From Leptospira ellisii (GTDB taxonomy: Bacteria; Spirochaetota; Leptospiria; Leptospirales; Leptospiraceae), in NCBI RefSeq assembly GCF_002811955.1, contig NZ_NPEF01000027.1, positions 9,347 through 25,513 of the forward strand: a DNA stretch of 16,167 bases, written 5' to 3'. Below the pieces are notes generated by a model, which saw only the letters and a program-made list of their open reading frames with translations, was not told the DNA's origin and ran no database searches. The translations under genes and the position numbers were made by a program. Shown here in pieces: positions 1-6,671 of this stretch; position 1 is the first letter of the stretch; the number at the start of each line of letters is the position of its first letter.

Positions 1-408
1 ACATTGGAAGAAGACGTGCGTCATTTGAAATTGAAGGTCGAAGCGGGCGCCGACTTTTTGGTTTCCCAGCTTTTTTTCATGAATTCGGCGTTCGAAAAAT
101 TTTTGAATTTAGTTCGAAAGATTGGAATCGGTGTACCCGTGATTCCCGGGATCATGCCGATCACTTCTTTTTCTCAGATCGAGCGGTTTCGGTCGATAGC
201 CGGTTGTGAATTCCCCTCTTCCCTGATTCGGGATCTGCAAGAAGTAGAGCACAGACCGGAAGAATTCTATAGGAGAAGTTTGAATTTTACCGTGAAACAA
301 TGTCGGGAGCTTTTGGATATGGGGGTGCCCGGGATTCATCTTTATACCCTCAATCAAAGTCATGCGAGTTATGATATCGTTCGGGAATTGAAAGACGACT
401 CGGTTTAA
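1..408 (+). CDS. metF: Methylenetetrahydrofolate reductase MetF, C-terminal part (5' end outside window)
   Basis: This is the last 135 codons of a reading frame already open at base 1. The product would reduce 5,10-methylene-THF to 5-methyl-THF, the methyl donor for methionine synthesis, in the cytoplasm using FAD. Family landmarks are visible: GADFLVSQLFF (family GADFxxTQxFF, the strand carrying a substrate-contacting Gln), VPVIPGIMPITSF (family IxPGIxPxxxF), and near the end VPGIHLYTLNQS (family hFYTLN). The protein stops soon after that strand, as bacterial MetF does, so the C-terminus is intact. The TAA stop overlaps the stop of the convergent DUF1564 gene in a shared TTAA. The family assignment is firm. 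The start, promoter and upstream neighbour are not in view. Confidence 0.93.
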   Translation, partial: TLEEDVRHLKLKVEAGADFLVSQLFFMNSAFEKFLNLVRKIGIGVPVIPGIMPITSFSQIERFRSIAGCEFPSSLIRDLQEVEHRPEEFYRRSLNFTVKQCRELLDMGVPGIHLYTLNQSHASYDIVRELKDDSV

Positions 409-953
409 GAATCGGTTTGGTCTATCAGGAGATACGTTCTCGGGTCAAAAGGGACTTTTATGGGGTTTGGGAATATTTCGAGGTTCTTTTGAGCGGTGTT
501 TTTCGTAGTGTCGAGGTGCCAGATATATCTGTAGATATTTGAGAATGCTGGAACTCCATCATTCAAAACTTTTTCGGTAAAATCCCCCACTTCGGCCTCA
601 TCCAACGACAAAAGATAGTTATAAAGAAGGCAACGAGATACACCGTGTGCACTCGCGAGCACGCCTAGAAGATTCCAGTATTTCGTTTCCATTCTCACGC
701 TGATCTTCGCCAGCTGTCCCTGTTTTTTCTGATATAGGACAGAAGTGGCTTCTCCGTTGATGCGGCTTTGGGACGAGACGAGTTTCGCATATTTTCGCAA
801 TAGGTGAGGAAGATTTTTCCCTAAACTTTTTTGTCTTTCCGCAGACAGTCGCATCCGCGTCGTTTCGGGCACAAGCAGAGTGATCATTCTCTGCTTTTCT
901 TCATTGAGGGGAGATTTGAGGGTGTGATGAGAACTTAAAAAAATTCGATCCAT
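405..953 (-). CDS. DUF1564 family protein (Leptospira paralogous family, function unknown)
   Basis: A 182-residue protein of unknown function. Two stretches fit my memory of the DUF1564 family: ITLLVPE near residue 24, and around residues 93-112 the pattern W-LLGVLASAHGVSRC followed by LLYNYLLSLD. The family is expanded in Leptospira. It is soluble-looking, with no signal peptide or membrane segment, and the N-terminal half is rich in Lys and Arg. The small size and basic N-terminus would suit a nucleic-acid-binding protein, but that is inference. The ATG at 953 has GAAGGA 11 bases upstream. The alternative start at Met23 would remove a poorly conserved leader. The gene converges on metF with a 4-bp overlap. 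The 199 bp upstream (954-1152) hold no promoter or terminator that I can defend. Confidence 0.8.
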   Translation of the reverse strand: MDRIFLSSHHTLKSPLNEEKQRMITLLVPETTRMRLSAERQKSLGKNLPHLLRKYAKLVSSQSRINGEATSVLYQKKQGQLAKISVRMETKYWNLLGVLASAHGVSRCLLYNYLLSLDEAEVGDFTEKVLNDGVPAFSNIYRYIWHLDTTKNTAQKNLEIFPNPIKVPFDPRTYLLIDQTDS

Positions 954-1152
954 ACCAGATCGGTTCCTTCTCCTTTCCCAGAAACGCGTTCGAGAAATAA
1001 AAAACGAAAAAAATTCCCCAAAAGAAAACCGTTTTTGGCGGCGTGGGATATTTTGAGATAGAAGATGGCGTAAGGGAAAGCCGGTAAAATCACGAATGAA
1101 ATAAAGGAATGCCGTCGCCTCGCACAGATTCGGGCAGCGAGCGGTTTTTTGT

Positions 1153-1980
1153 CTAAAACAGGCTTTTCTCTTTTCCTGCCGGCAGAAATCCGGCTTGGAC
1201 TCCCTTTTGATATAAGGTCAAAATCGCGTCCCTCCCCTCTTCCCCGAGAGAACGGGTGAACTCGTTCACATACAATTCGATATGGGCGTCGACCACTTCC
1301 CTAGTCGTGTCCTGCGAATGTTGCAGAATGTATCGATACGTTTCCTCGCGATTCCGATATCCGGATTCCAGACTTTTTTTGAGCGAAAGATCGAAATTCG
1401 ATTTCAAGTCCTCGCCGAGATCCCTTCTGAATGCGATGGCGCCTAACGGGATATGTTTGCCGGTCGTTTCCTCCCACCATTCCCCCAGGTCCTTGAGTTT
1501 GACGAGGCCTTGTCTCTCATACGTGAAACGTTCCTCGTGTATCAAAACACCGAAGTCTGCTTCTCCCGAAAGAAGTAAAGGAATGATCTTGTCGTAGCGT
1601 ATCGCTTGCGGCTCGTAGTCATTTTTCAAAAACAGCTTCAAAAGTAGGTTTGCGGTGGTCAATTCCCCGGGAATCAATATCTTTTTTCCTTTGGCGCCCG
1701 CGCCCGGATTTTTTCCTTTTTTATGGACGAGCAGAGGCCCGCAATTCCTTCCCAGCGCGGAGCCCGAATCCAAAATGCTATAACGATCCATCACCGAAAA
1801 ATACGCCGCGAAGGAAAGTTTCGTAACCTGATAATTTCCGCGGAGCGCGGCGCGGTTCAATTCCTCCACATCGTGCAATTCCTCGCGGATCCGGAATTTG
1901 TCGGCCGCGTCTCCGTGTACGAGATGATAGAATAAAAACGTATCGTTGGGGCAAGGGGAGTATGCTAGACTGAGTTCCAT
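1153..1980 (-). CDS. mqnD: 1,4-dihydroxy-6-naphthoate synthase MqnD (menaquinone, futalosine pathway)
   Basis: A 275-residue cytoplasmic enzyme with a periplasmic-binding-protein-like fold. It converts cyclic de-hypoxanthine futalosine to 1,4-dihydroxy-6-naphthoate, the last dedicated step before prenylation in the futalosine route to menaquinone. The start ELSLAYSPCPNDTFLFY (residues 2-18) is the MqnD signature. His148 in GVLIHEERFTY matches the catalytic-base His of the Thermus enzyme (about position 145), and HIPLGAI at 176-182 is also family-typical. Length is normal. The paralogue MqnA lacks the SPCPNDTF start. The ATG at 1980 has GGAAGA 10 bases upstream and a candidate promoter just beyond. 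It is divergent from the HAD gene and has no haem gene in its transcription unit. Confidence 0.93.
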   Translation of the reverse strand: MELSLAYSPCPNDTFLFYHLVHGDAADKFRIREELHDVEELNRAALRGNYQVTKLSFAAYFSVMDRYSILDSGSALGRNCGPLLVHKKGKNPGAGAKGKKILIPGELTTANLLLKLFLKNDYEPQAIRYDKIIPLLLSGEADFGVLIHEERFTYERQGLVKLKDLGEWWEETTGKHIPLGAIAFRRDLGEDLKSNFDLSLKKSLESGYRNREETYRYILQHSQDTTREVVDAHIELYVNEFTRSLGEEGRDAILTLYQKGVQAGFLPAGKEKSLF

Positions 1981-2006
1981 TTTTTTTCGTTCTTCCGTTT
2001 ACGACG

Positions 2007-2036
2007 TTTAGAGTCCATTCTTCTTCGTTTTGTCAA
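2007..2036 (-). promoter_or_regulatory. Candidate sigma-70 promoter for mqnD
   Basis: Read on the minus strand, a perfect -35 TTGACA (2036-2031) is followed after 18 bp by TCTAAA (2012-2007), a four-of-six match to TATAAT. This places the transcript start near 2000, giving an untranslated leader of about 20 bases that contains the GGAAGA ribosome site of mqnD. It is supported by motif and position only. No inverted repeat overlaps it. Confidence 0.45.
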
Positions 2037-2102
2037 AAAAGAAAGTCTCTTCCCGAAAAAATCGTTCACTAAATTCCGGCTTCGGATTTTCTAAAAGAAT
2101 CC

Positions 2103-2966
2103 ATGAACTTCTTCGATCCGAATCTGATTCATACAATCGCCGTCGATTTGGACGGGACGCTTCTCAACTCCAAAAGCAGAATTTCCCCTTTGACCCACGC
2201 TGTTTTGCAGAATGCCATCGATCAGGGAAAAAATCTGGTCATCGCGACGGGACGAAGGTTTTATTCCACTTTTTCTTTTGCGAAGGAGTTTCGGGGAGAA
2301 GTGCACGTCGTTTCCAACAACGGACAGATTCTGCGGAGATGTCCGAACGCGGAACGTCTTTCGGAAAGTTATTTGGAGCCGGACTTGGTCAGGGATATTC
2401 TTTTTCTCGGAAAGGAATTTCACACTCCTCCGATTCTTCACGTGGATACCTTCGAAGACGGAGTGGACATGATTACGGAAACTCCGATCACCGACGGAAT
2501 GTATCACAGTTATTCCGGCGGCGATCATTCCAGAACCAGAGCCGTGGGAGATTTATTGTCCGCGAGCCTCGAAAAAATTCTGGTGATATGCTTTTTGTCC
2601 CTTCGAAGAGAGGATTTGGATTCTTTGACCCGCAAGATAGAATCCCTTCCCTCCGCCGCCGGGCTGCGTTGTATTCTCACCAAAATCCCCGGAGTTTCCT
2701 ATTGTGTGGAGATCATCAACGGTTCCGTTTCCAAGTGGTCCGGGATTTCCCGTTTTTTGGAGATGAAGGGTCTGGACGGAAAGGGGGTCGTTTCTTTCGG
2801 AGACGAACGTAACGATCTGGAGATGCTTCTTTACAGCGGCGCGGGTTTCGCGATGAAAAACGCCATTTCGGAAATCAGGGAAAATGCGAAACACGTTACG
2901 CGATACAGTAACGAAGACGATGGAGTCGCGCTCGCTTTAGTGGAGAACGGTATCGTTTCCTTTTGA
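2103..2966 (+). CDS. Cof-type HAD-IIB family hydrolase (sugar-phosphate/nucleotide phosphatase-like)
   Basis: A 287-residue cytoplasmic phosphatase of the haloacid dehalogenase superfamily. All four HAD motifs are visible: motif I VDLDGTL with nucleophile Asp15 and acid/base Asp17; motif II Thr49 in VIATGRR; motif III Lys211 ahead of SGISRFLEMKGL; motif IV GDERNDLEML with Asp234 and Asp238 for Mg binding. About 100 residues between motifs II and III form the C2B cap of the Cof subfamily. Members hydrolyse sugar phosphates, flavin or pyridoxal phosphates, and the substrate cannot be read from sequence. The ATG at 2103 places motif I at the usual distance from the N-terminus, though the ribosome site before it is weak. 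The 3' end overlaps the antisense small-protein gene by 30 bp. Confidence 0.9.
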   Translation: MNFFDPNLIHTIAVDLDGTLLNSKSRISPLTHAVLQNAIDQGKNLVIATGRRFYSTFSFAKEFRGEVHVVSNNGQILRRCPNAERLSESYLEPDLVRDILFLGKEFHTPPILHVDTFEDGVDMITETPITDGMYHSYSGGDHSRTRAVGDLLSASLEKILVICFLSLRREDLDSLTRKIESLPSAAGLRCILTKIPGVSYCVEIINGSVSKWSGISRFLEMKGLDGKGVVSFGDERNDLEMLLYSGAGFAMKNAISEIRENAKHVTRYSNEDDGVALALVENGIVSF

Positions 2967-3149
2967 GGAGGATCTTACTTCGCAGCTTCTGCACGTCTGC
3001 GTGTAACAACCGAAGTCCTTCTCCTCCGCGCCGGACGAACTCCGCGTGAATTCGCGGATCACGGACAACAAAGGAAAGAAAAGTCGAATCGCTGTTAGGC
3101 TGACGATTCCGTATACGATCCAGTCCTGTGTTTGAATTTCCAAGTGCAT
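2937..3149 (-). CDS. Putative small single-pass membrane protein with Cys-containing tail
   Basis: A 70-residue open frame divergent from hemA. After a short N-terminus it has one hydrophobic segment (about residues 11-28, WIVYGIVSLTAIRLFFPL), a polar linker, then GCYTQTCRSCE with three cysteines (CxxxxCxxC), followed by a Ser- and Lys-rich tail. The layout (one membrane helix, then a short Cys-rich cytoplasmic tail) resembles the small FeoB-associated Cys-rich membrane proteins. That is resemblance only, and I do not recognise a named family. It fills the space between the HAD gene and the hemA control region, and its codon use looks like that of its neighbours. I chose the ATG at 3149 because an earlier in-frame start would run back through the hemA promoter. 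The ribosome site is poor. It overlaps the HAD 3' end by 30 bp. Confidence 0.5.
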   Translation of the reverse strand: MHLEIQTQDWIVYGIVSLTAIRLFFPLLSVIREFTRSSSGAEEKDFGCYTQTCRSCEVRSSSKGNDTVLH

Positions 3150-3159
3150 ACGACCAAAT

Positions 3160-3174
3160 TGAAAATCAGTCTCA
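3160..3174. promoter_or_regulatory. Fur-like 7-1-7 motif between the small Cys protein and hemA
   Basis: TGAAAAT-C-AGTCTCA matches the classical Fur 7-1-7 consensus TGATAAT-N-ATTATCA at 11 of 14 fixed positions. It lies 10 bp before the small-protein ATG and about 40 bp upstream of the hemA -35, so a repressor here could reach the divergent gene and possibly hemA. The match is to a consensus from other bacteria. A Leptospira-specific Fur or PerR site may differ, and AT-rich intergenic DNA gives such matches by chance. Confidence 0.25.
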
Positions 3175-3212
3175 ATAAAGTCAATGGAAAGTTTTTTGAG
3201 ACGGTGACACTT

Positions 3213-3227
3213 CTTTGACAATCAAAG
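3213..3227. promoter_or_regulatory. Perfect palindrome over the hemA -35 (candidate operator)
   Basis: CTTTGA-CAA-TCAAAG has perfect 6-bp arms around a 3-bp centre. It covers the whole TTGACA -35 hexamer (3215-3220) of the hemA promoter, which is where a repressor would block RNA polymerase. Its core TTTG-ACAAT-CAAA also fits the TTTG-N5-CAAA pattern that I recall for the L. interrogans LexA site. The palindrome is seen directly. An operator role, and the identity of its protein, are inference. Confidence 0.4.
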
Positions 3228-3245
3228 CGTCAAAACTGGTATAGT
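3215..3245 (+). promoter_or_regulatory. Candidate promoter of the haem operon (upstream of hemA)
   Basis: A perfect -35 TTGACA (3215-3220) precedes TATAGT (3240-3245), which is extended by an upstream TG (TGG-TATAGT from 3237). The spacer is 19 bp, longer than ideal, and the extended -10 could compensate. Transcription would start near 3251-3253, only five to seven bases before the hemA ATG. Because all eight downstream genes overlap, this is the most likely place for the main operon promoter. Confidence 0.55.
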
Positions 3246-3257
3246 TCAATCATCGAT

Positions 3258-4136
3258 ATGTGGTCCACTCTTCGAGTTTATCATTCCACTCAAAAAGACA
3301 GAGAGATCGCGGAAGTTCCGGGTTCTTATTCCTGGTCCACTTGTATGCGCACGATATGGATCGCCGACAGCAGAATTCATCGCGAACCCCGCACTTCGGT
3401 TCCTTTGGAGACATACTCCGGATACGAAGGATATCGTTTTCTGCTCGAAGTCATTTCCGGTCTTCATTCCCGTCTGCTCGGAGAAACAGAAGTGCTCGCG
3501 CAGTTCCGCGATAAATTCAAAAACGGTTCGCTCCCCTCCTCCGCTTTCGGAGAATATTTGGCGAAACTCCGCGATCTTTTGATTCAGGATTCGAGAAACA
3601 TCCGTTCGCGTTATCTTCAAAATATAGGTGAACAATCCTACGGCGGATTGGCCAATAAATATCTCAAAGACGAAACGAACCTGGTCCTTTTGGGCACGGG
3701 ACAACTCGCCGAAAAAATCCTTCCTTGGTTGAAACACAGAAAGGTTCGTTTGGTGGGAAGAAACGAAACCCGTCTTTCCGAACTTTCCGCGACCTTCGAC
3801 GTTCCGGTGCAAACGTTAAACGAATGGATTCCCGATGCTGCGGATCGCGCAATCGTCGTGGCCGCTCCGATCGATCTGACTCCGTATTTGGATCGGATGA
3901 ATTCCGATTCCCTTTTGATCGATTTTAGGGAGGTTCCGTTGGAACGGGACATTCCGGATCGGATCCAGCATGTCCCATTCGCCGCGATGTTGGATTCTCT
4001 TCGCGAAACCGAAGAACGGGCGAAACGGATTCGGGAAACGGTCCGCCCCGCTTTGGACGATCTCGTCGAAGAACGGGAACTGGAAGCGCAACAGTTTATT
4101 TTCGGCTGGGAAGATCTGACTTGTCCCGCGTTCTAA
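3258..4136 (+). CDS. hemA: Glutamyl-tRNA reductase HemA (compact form)
   Basis: First committed enzyme of the C5 route: it reduces glutamyl-tRNA(Glu) with NADPH to glutamate-1-semialdehyde, the substrate of HemL in the same operon. The catalytic Cys29 lies in WSTCMRT (family STCNRTE). ISGLHSRLLGETEVLAQ (about 66-82) matches the family SGLDSxxLGExQIxxQ block. The NADPH domain begins near residue 140, with LLGTGQLAEKIL and then VGRNETR. Helical residues about 247-285 match the spinal helix. At 292 residues it is far shorter than the 418-residue E. coli enzyme: the N-terminus is trimmed by about 20 residues and the C-terminal dimerisation domain is missing. From memory, Leptospira HemA proteins are about this short. 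Where E. coli has His99 (HLxRVxSGL), this protein has Phe61. The ATG at 3258 has no Shine-Dalgarno. It overlaps hemC by 16 bp. Confidence 0.95.
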   Translation: MWSTLRVYHSTQKDREIAEVPGSYSWSTCMRTIWIADSRIHREPRTSVPLETYSGYEGYRFLLEVISGLHSRLLGETEVLAQFRDKFKNGSLPSSAFGEYLAKLRDLLIQDSRNIRSRYLQNIGEQSYGGLANKYLKDETNLVLLGTGQLAEKILPWLKHRKVRLVGRNETRLSELSATFDVPVQTLNEWIPDAADRAIVVAAPIDLTPYLDRMNSDSLLIDFREVPLERDIPDRIQHVPFAAMLDSLRETEERAKRIRETVRPALDDLVEERELEAQQFIFGWEDLTCPAF

Positions 4137-5761
4137 AGATCGGTTCCCGCAAAAGCGCCCTCGCCAAACTTCAAACGTATCTTGTACTCGACGCACTTCG
4201 GAAAAAATATCCGGATCTTCCCGTGGAACTTTTTTTTCGCGAAGCGTCCGGAGATCAGGATCTGCAAACCCCTCTTTGGAAAATGGGTACGCGCGGGGTT
4301 TTTACGCAGGATCTGACCAAGGAGCTCGTGGACGGAAGGGTGGACGTGGTCGTCCATTCCTGGAAGGACTTGGATTTGGACGGACATCCCGGAACGACGA
4401 TCCTGGGCGTTTTGAATCGTGCGGATCAGAGGGACGTTCTACTTTGGAAAAAATCCTCTTTGGATCTTTTCTCTCCGACGGAATTGAAAATCCAGACTTC
4501 CTCTCCGCGCCGCGAATACAACCTGGGGAAATTCCTTCCTAAACTTCTTCCCTCCCGATATAAAACGTCGGCCCTGATTTTTACCCCCGTGCGGGGAAAT
4601 ATCCAAACGAGAATCCGCAAGTGGATGGAGTCGGATTCGGACGGGCTCGTTCTCGCCAAGGCGGCCCTTGACAGGCTTTTGTCCGAGGATTTTCCCGAAG
4701 CCAGTTTATTAGAATATCAAGAAATACGAAATTTCTTGAATGAAGCTCTGGATACGTCCTCGTTCCAAATCCTGCCGCTCTCCCTCAACCCGTCCGCCCC
4801 GGCCCAGGGGGCGATCGCCGCGGAGGTCCGTTCGGATGATTTATGGTCTTTGAATATTCTGAAATCCTTTAACGATTCAAAATCGGTCGCGGCCGTCGAG
4901 GAAGAACGCGGAATTCTACGGAGTTACGGCGGTGGATGTCATCAAAAGATCGGAGTTTCCGTTCTGGAACGTCCTTACGGCAGGGTTTTATACCGCCGCG
5001 GGATCTCCGATTCGGGGGAAGTCCTGGATCTTGAGAGGCAATTTTCGGAAACGCCCGCGCCTGCGGCGCGGGCCCTCTCCGATTGTTATCCCGTTCCCGG
5101 CGAAGCCGTGAAACAGAAACGAGTTCCCCTCGATTCCGAAAACGGTTACGTTCTCGCGGTCGACGGTCAAGAGGATCGCATTCTATCGTCCGAAAATTTG
5201 GCCCGACTGGATTGGCTCGTCACCCGTGGAAACGCATTCCCGCAGCTGGATCCGTCCTTAAAACACGAAGGTCTGGTGTGGACTTCCGGTTTGAAAACCT
5301 GGTTTCAATTGGCGGAGCGGGACGTTTGGGTCAGCGGCTCCCTGGATGCGCTCGGAGAAGACGAACTGCCGCAGGATAAGCTCTTCGGCAAACCGGTACA
5401 TTTCGTAAAATGTACCCACGTAGGTTCCACGGAAATCGCCTCGGGGTTGGAGAGGGTTCTCACGTATCAAGTCCGACCTTTGGAAGAACATCCGGATCTT
5501 TCCGCGAAAACCCATTTTTTTTGGATGAGCGCGTCCCAGTTCGACCGCGCCTTATCCCTGTATCCGCAGATTCGAGATCGAAATCACGCGTGCGGTCCTG
5601 GAATCACGTTCTCCCATATCCGAAAAGTTCTGGGAGAATCCGCGCGTTTGTCCGTCTTTATACACTACGAGTCCTGGTTGCAAAGTCTGGGACTGAAAGA
5701 ATTCGAAGGAACGAAACTTGGAAACCAAACAGAGAAGAATCCGACTGAATTCCCGGCTTAG
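4121..5761 (+). CDS. hemC: Bifunctional hydroxymethylbilane synthase / uroporphyrinogen-III synthase (HemC-HemD fusion)
   Basis: 546 residues. The N-terminal part (about 1-320) is porphobilinogen deaminase, joining four porphobilinogens into hydroxymethylbilane: GSRKSALAKLQ at 8, MGTRGVFTQDLTKEL, VVHSWKD with catalytic Asp83, TSSPRRE, VRGNIQTR, LAKAALDRL, and Cys273 in YGGGCHQKIG for the dipyrromethane cofactor. Several blocks differ from consensus (HSWKD for HSLKD, TSSPRR for TSSLRR, APAQGA for VGQGA). The C-terminal part (about 340-546) is weakly uroporphyrinogen-III-synthase-like: LVWTSGLKTW, FFWMSASQFDRAL and CGPGITFSHIRKVLG mirror the repeated TS-motif strands and the GxxT helix of HemD. 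No separate hemD lies in this cluster. I recall Leptospira HemC being shown to supply both activities. The start is TTG at 4121, with GGGAAGA six bases upstream. It overlaps hemA by 16 bp and hemB by 44 bp. Confidence 0.93.
   Translation: MSRVLKIGSRKSALAKLQTYLVLDALRKKYPDLPVELFFREASGDQDLQTPLWKMGTRGVFTQDLTKELVDGRVDVVVHSWKDLDLDGHPGTTILGVLNRADQRDVLLWKKSSLDLFSPTELKIQTSSPRREYNLGKFLPKLLPSRYKTSALIFTPVRGNIQTRIRKWMESDSDGLVLAKAALDRLLSEDFPEASLLEYQEIRNFLNEALDTSSFQILPLSLNPSAPAQGAIAAEVRSDDLWSLNILKSFNDSKSVAAVEEERGILRSYGGGCHQKIGVSVLERPYGRVLYRRGISDSGEVLDLERQFSETPAPAARALSDCYPVPGEAVKQKRVPLDSENGYVLAVDGQEDRILSSENLARLDWLVTRGNAFPQLDPSLKHEGLVWTSGLKTWFQLAERDVWVSGSLDALGEDELPQDKLFGKPVHFVKCTHVGSTEIASGLERVLTYQVRPLEEHPDLSAKTHFFWMSASQFDRALSLYPQIRDRNHACGPGITFSHIRKVLGESARLSVFIHYESWLQSLGLKEFEGTKLGNQTEKNPTEFPA
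5705..5710 (+). promoter_or_regulatory. Ribosome binding site fixing the TTG start of hemB inside hemC
   Basis: GAAGGA lies seven bases before the TTG at 5718 and within the hemC coding region. The next in-frame Met codon is 43 residues into the protein, past conserved HemB sequence, so this site supports initiation at TTG and the long 44-bp hemC/hemB overlap. Confidence 0.6.
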
Positions 5762-6671
5762 GGATCTCGCGTCTTCGGAAAGTCTAAATTCAAAAAAGCT
5801 CATACAGCCTTTGTTCATCGTCGAAGGATTGAAGGAAAGGGAGCGGATGGATTCCCTGCCCGGAGTTTTCCGCGATACGGAAATTTCCGTTCTCCGTCAA
5901 GCGGAATCCGACGTAAAAGCGGGCGTGAGTCAATTCATCCTTTTTTTGGTGCCGGAAACGAAATCGAACACGGCGATTCCGAAGCCGTTTTACGAACGTT
6001 CCATCGGCGCGTTAAAAAGGGAATTTCCGGACGCGTTTTTATGGATCGATACCTGTATGTGCTCCCTGACGACGCACGGTCATTGCGGTCTGTTGCGCGG
6101 GGACGGAAACATCGACAACCCCGCTTCGGTCTCGCATCTTTCGGAGATCGCTTTGACGTACGCACGGGCGGGGGCGGACGGGATCGCGCCGAGCGATATG
6201 ATGGACGGTCGTGTCAAAAACCACCGCGAAATTCTCGATCAAAACGGATTTTCGAATATTCCAATATTAAGTTATTCTACTAAGTTTAAGAGTAATTTCT
6301 ACGGACCTTTTCGTGCGGCCGCGGATTCGACCCCCGGCCACGGGGACCGCTCTTCGTATCAGATCGACGTAAGGAATCGTGAGGATTCCCTCGCCTCCTC
6401 CGTCCGGGATAAGGAGGAAGGGGCGGATTTTCTGATGGTGAAACCGGGGATGACTTCCATCGATCTGATCCGTCCCATTCGGGAGGCGACGGGGCTTCCT
6501 ACGGGAGCATATCAGGTCAGCGGGGAATACGCGTCGATCCATTATCTGGCCCAGAACGGATTCTGCGATTTCGACGCGGCGCTTACGGAAACCTGGAGAA
6601 TTTTTTCGAGGGCCGGCGCCTCGTATCTGATCACGTATGCGGCCCGAAGAGGAAAGGAGTTGTTGGTATGA
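5718..6671 (+). CDS. hemB: Delta-aminolevulinic acid dehydratase (porphobilinogen synthase) HemB
   Basis: A 317-residue cytoplasmic enzyme that condenses two 5-aminolevulinates into porphobilinogen. The N-terminus [12 protein letters not shown] matches the family RRLRRxxxLRxL, which supports the TTG start. Zinc-site cysteines 113, 115 and 123 are all present in [14 protein letters not shown], so this is a Zn-type enzyme and not one of the Mg/Asp-rich types. The two Schiff-base lysines are Lys189 in [15 protein letters not shown] and Lys242 in [17 protein letters not shown] (159-166) and [10 protein letters not shown] are also canonical. Length is slightly below the usual 324-330. It is translated from within hemC and ends in an ATGA overlap with hemL, indicating tight translational coupling. 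Confidence 0.97.
   Translation: METKQRRIRLNSRLRDLASSESLNSKKLIQPLFIVEGLKERERMDSLPGVFRDTEISVLRQAESDVKAGVSQFILFLVPETKSNTAIPKPFYERSIGALKREFPDAFLWIDTCMCSLTTHGHCGLLRGDGNIDNPASVSHLSEIALTYARAGADGIAPSDMMDGRVKNHREILDQNGFSNIPILSYSTKFKSNFYGPFRAAADSTPGHGDRSSYQIDVRNREDSLASSVRDKEEGADFLMVKPGMTSIDLIRPIREATGLPTGAYQVSGEYASIHYLAQNGFCDFDAALTETWRIFSRAGASYLITYAARRGKELLV

Noticed and set aside
1100..1152. Possible terminator after mqnD (CTCGC...GCGAG inverted repeat).
   Set aside because: Only a 5-bp stem with a long loop and no following T-run on the minus strand.
2030..2812. Long open frame on the + strand in another phase across the HAD gene.
   Set aside because: It is Arg/Ser-rich with no motif, while the overlapping frame has all four HAD motifs. 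Long shadow frames are common in this GC-rich coding sequence.
3150..3221. Longer version of the small Cys protein starting at 3221 on the minus strand.
   Set aside because: It would read through the hemA promoter palindrome and put 24 polar residues before the membrane segment. The ATG at 3149 is more natural.
3246..3812. Open frame of 188 codons antisense to hemA.
   Set aside because: No recognisable domain; it mirrors the strongly coding hemA frame and starts within it.
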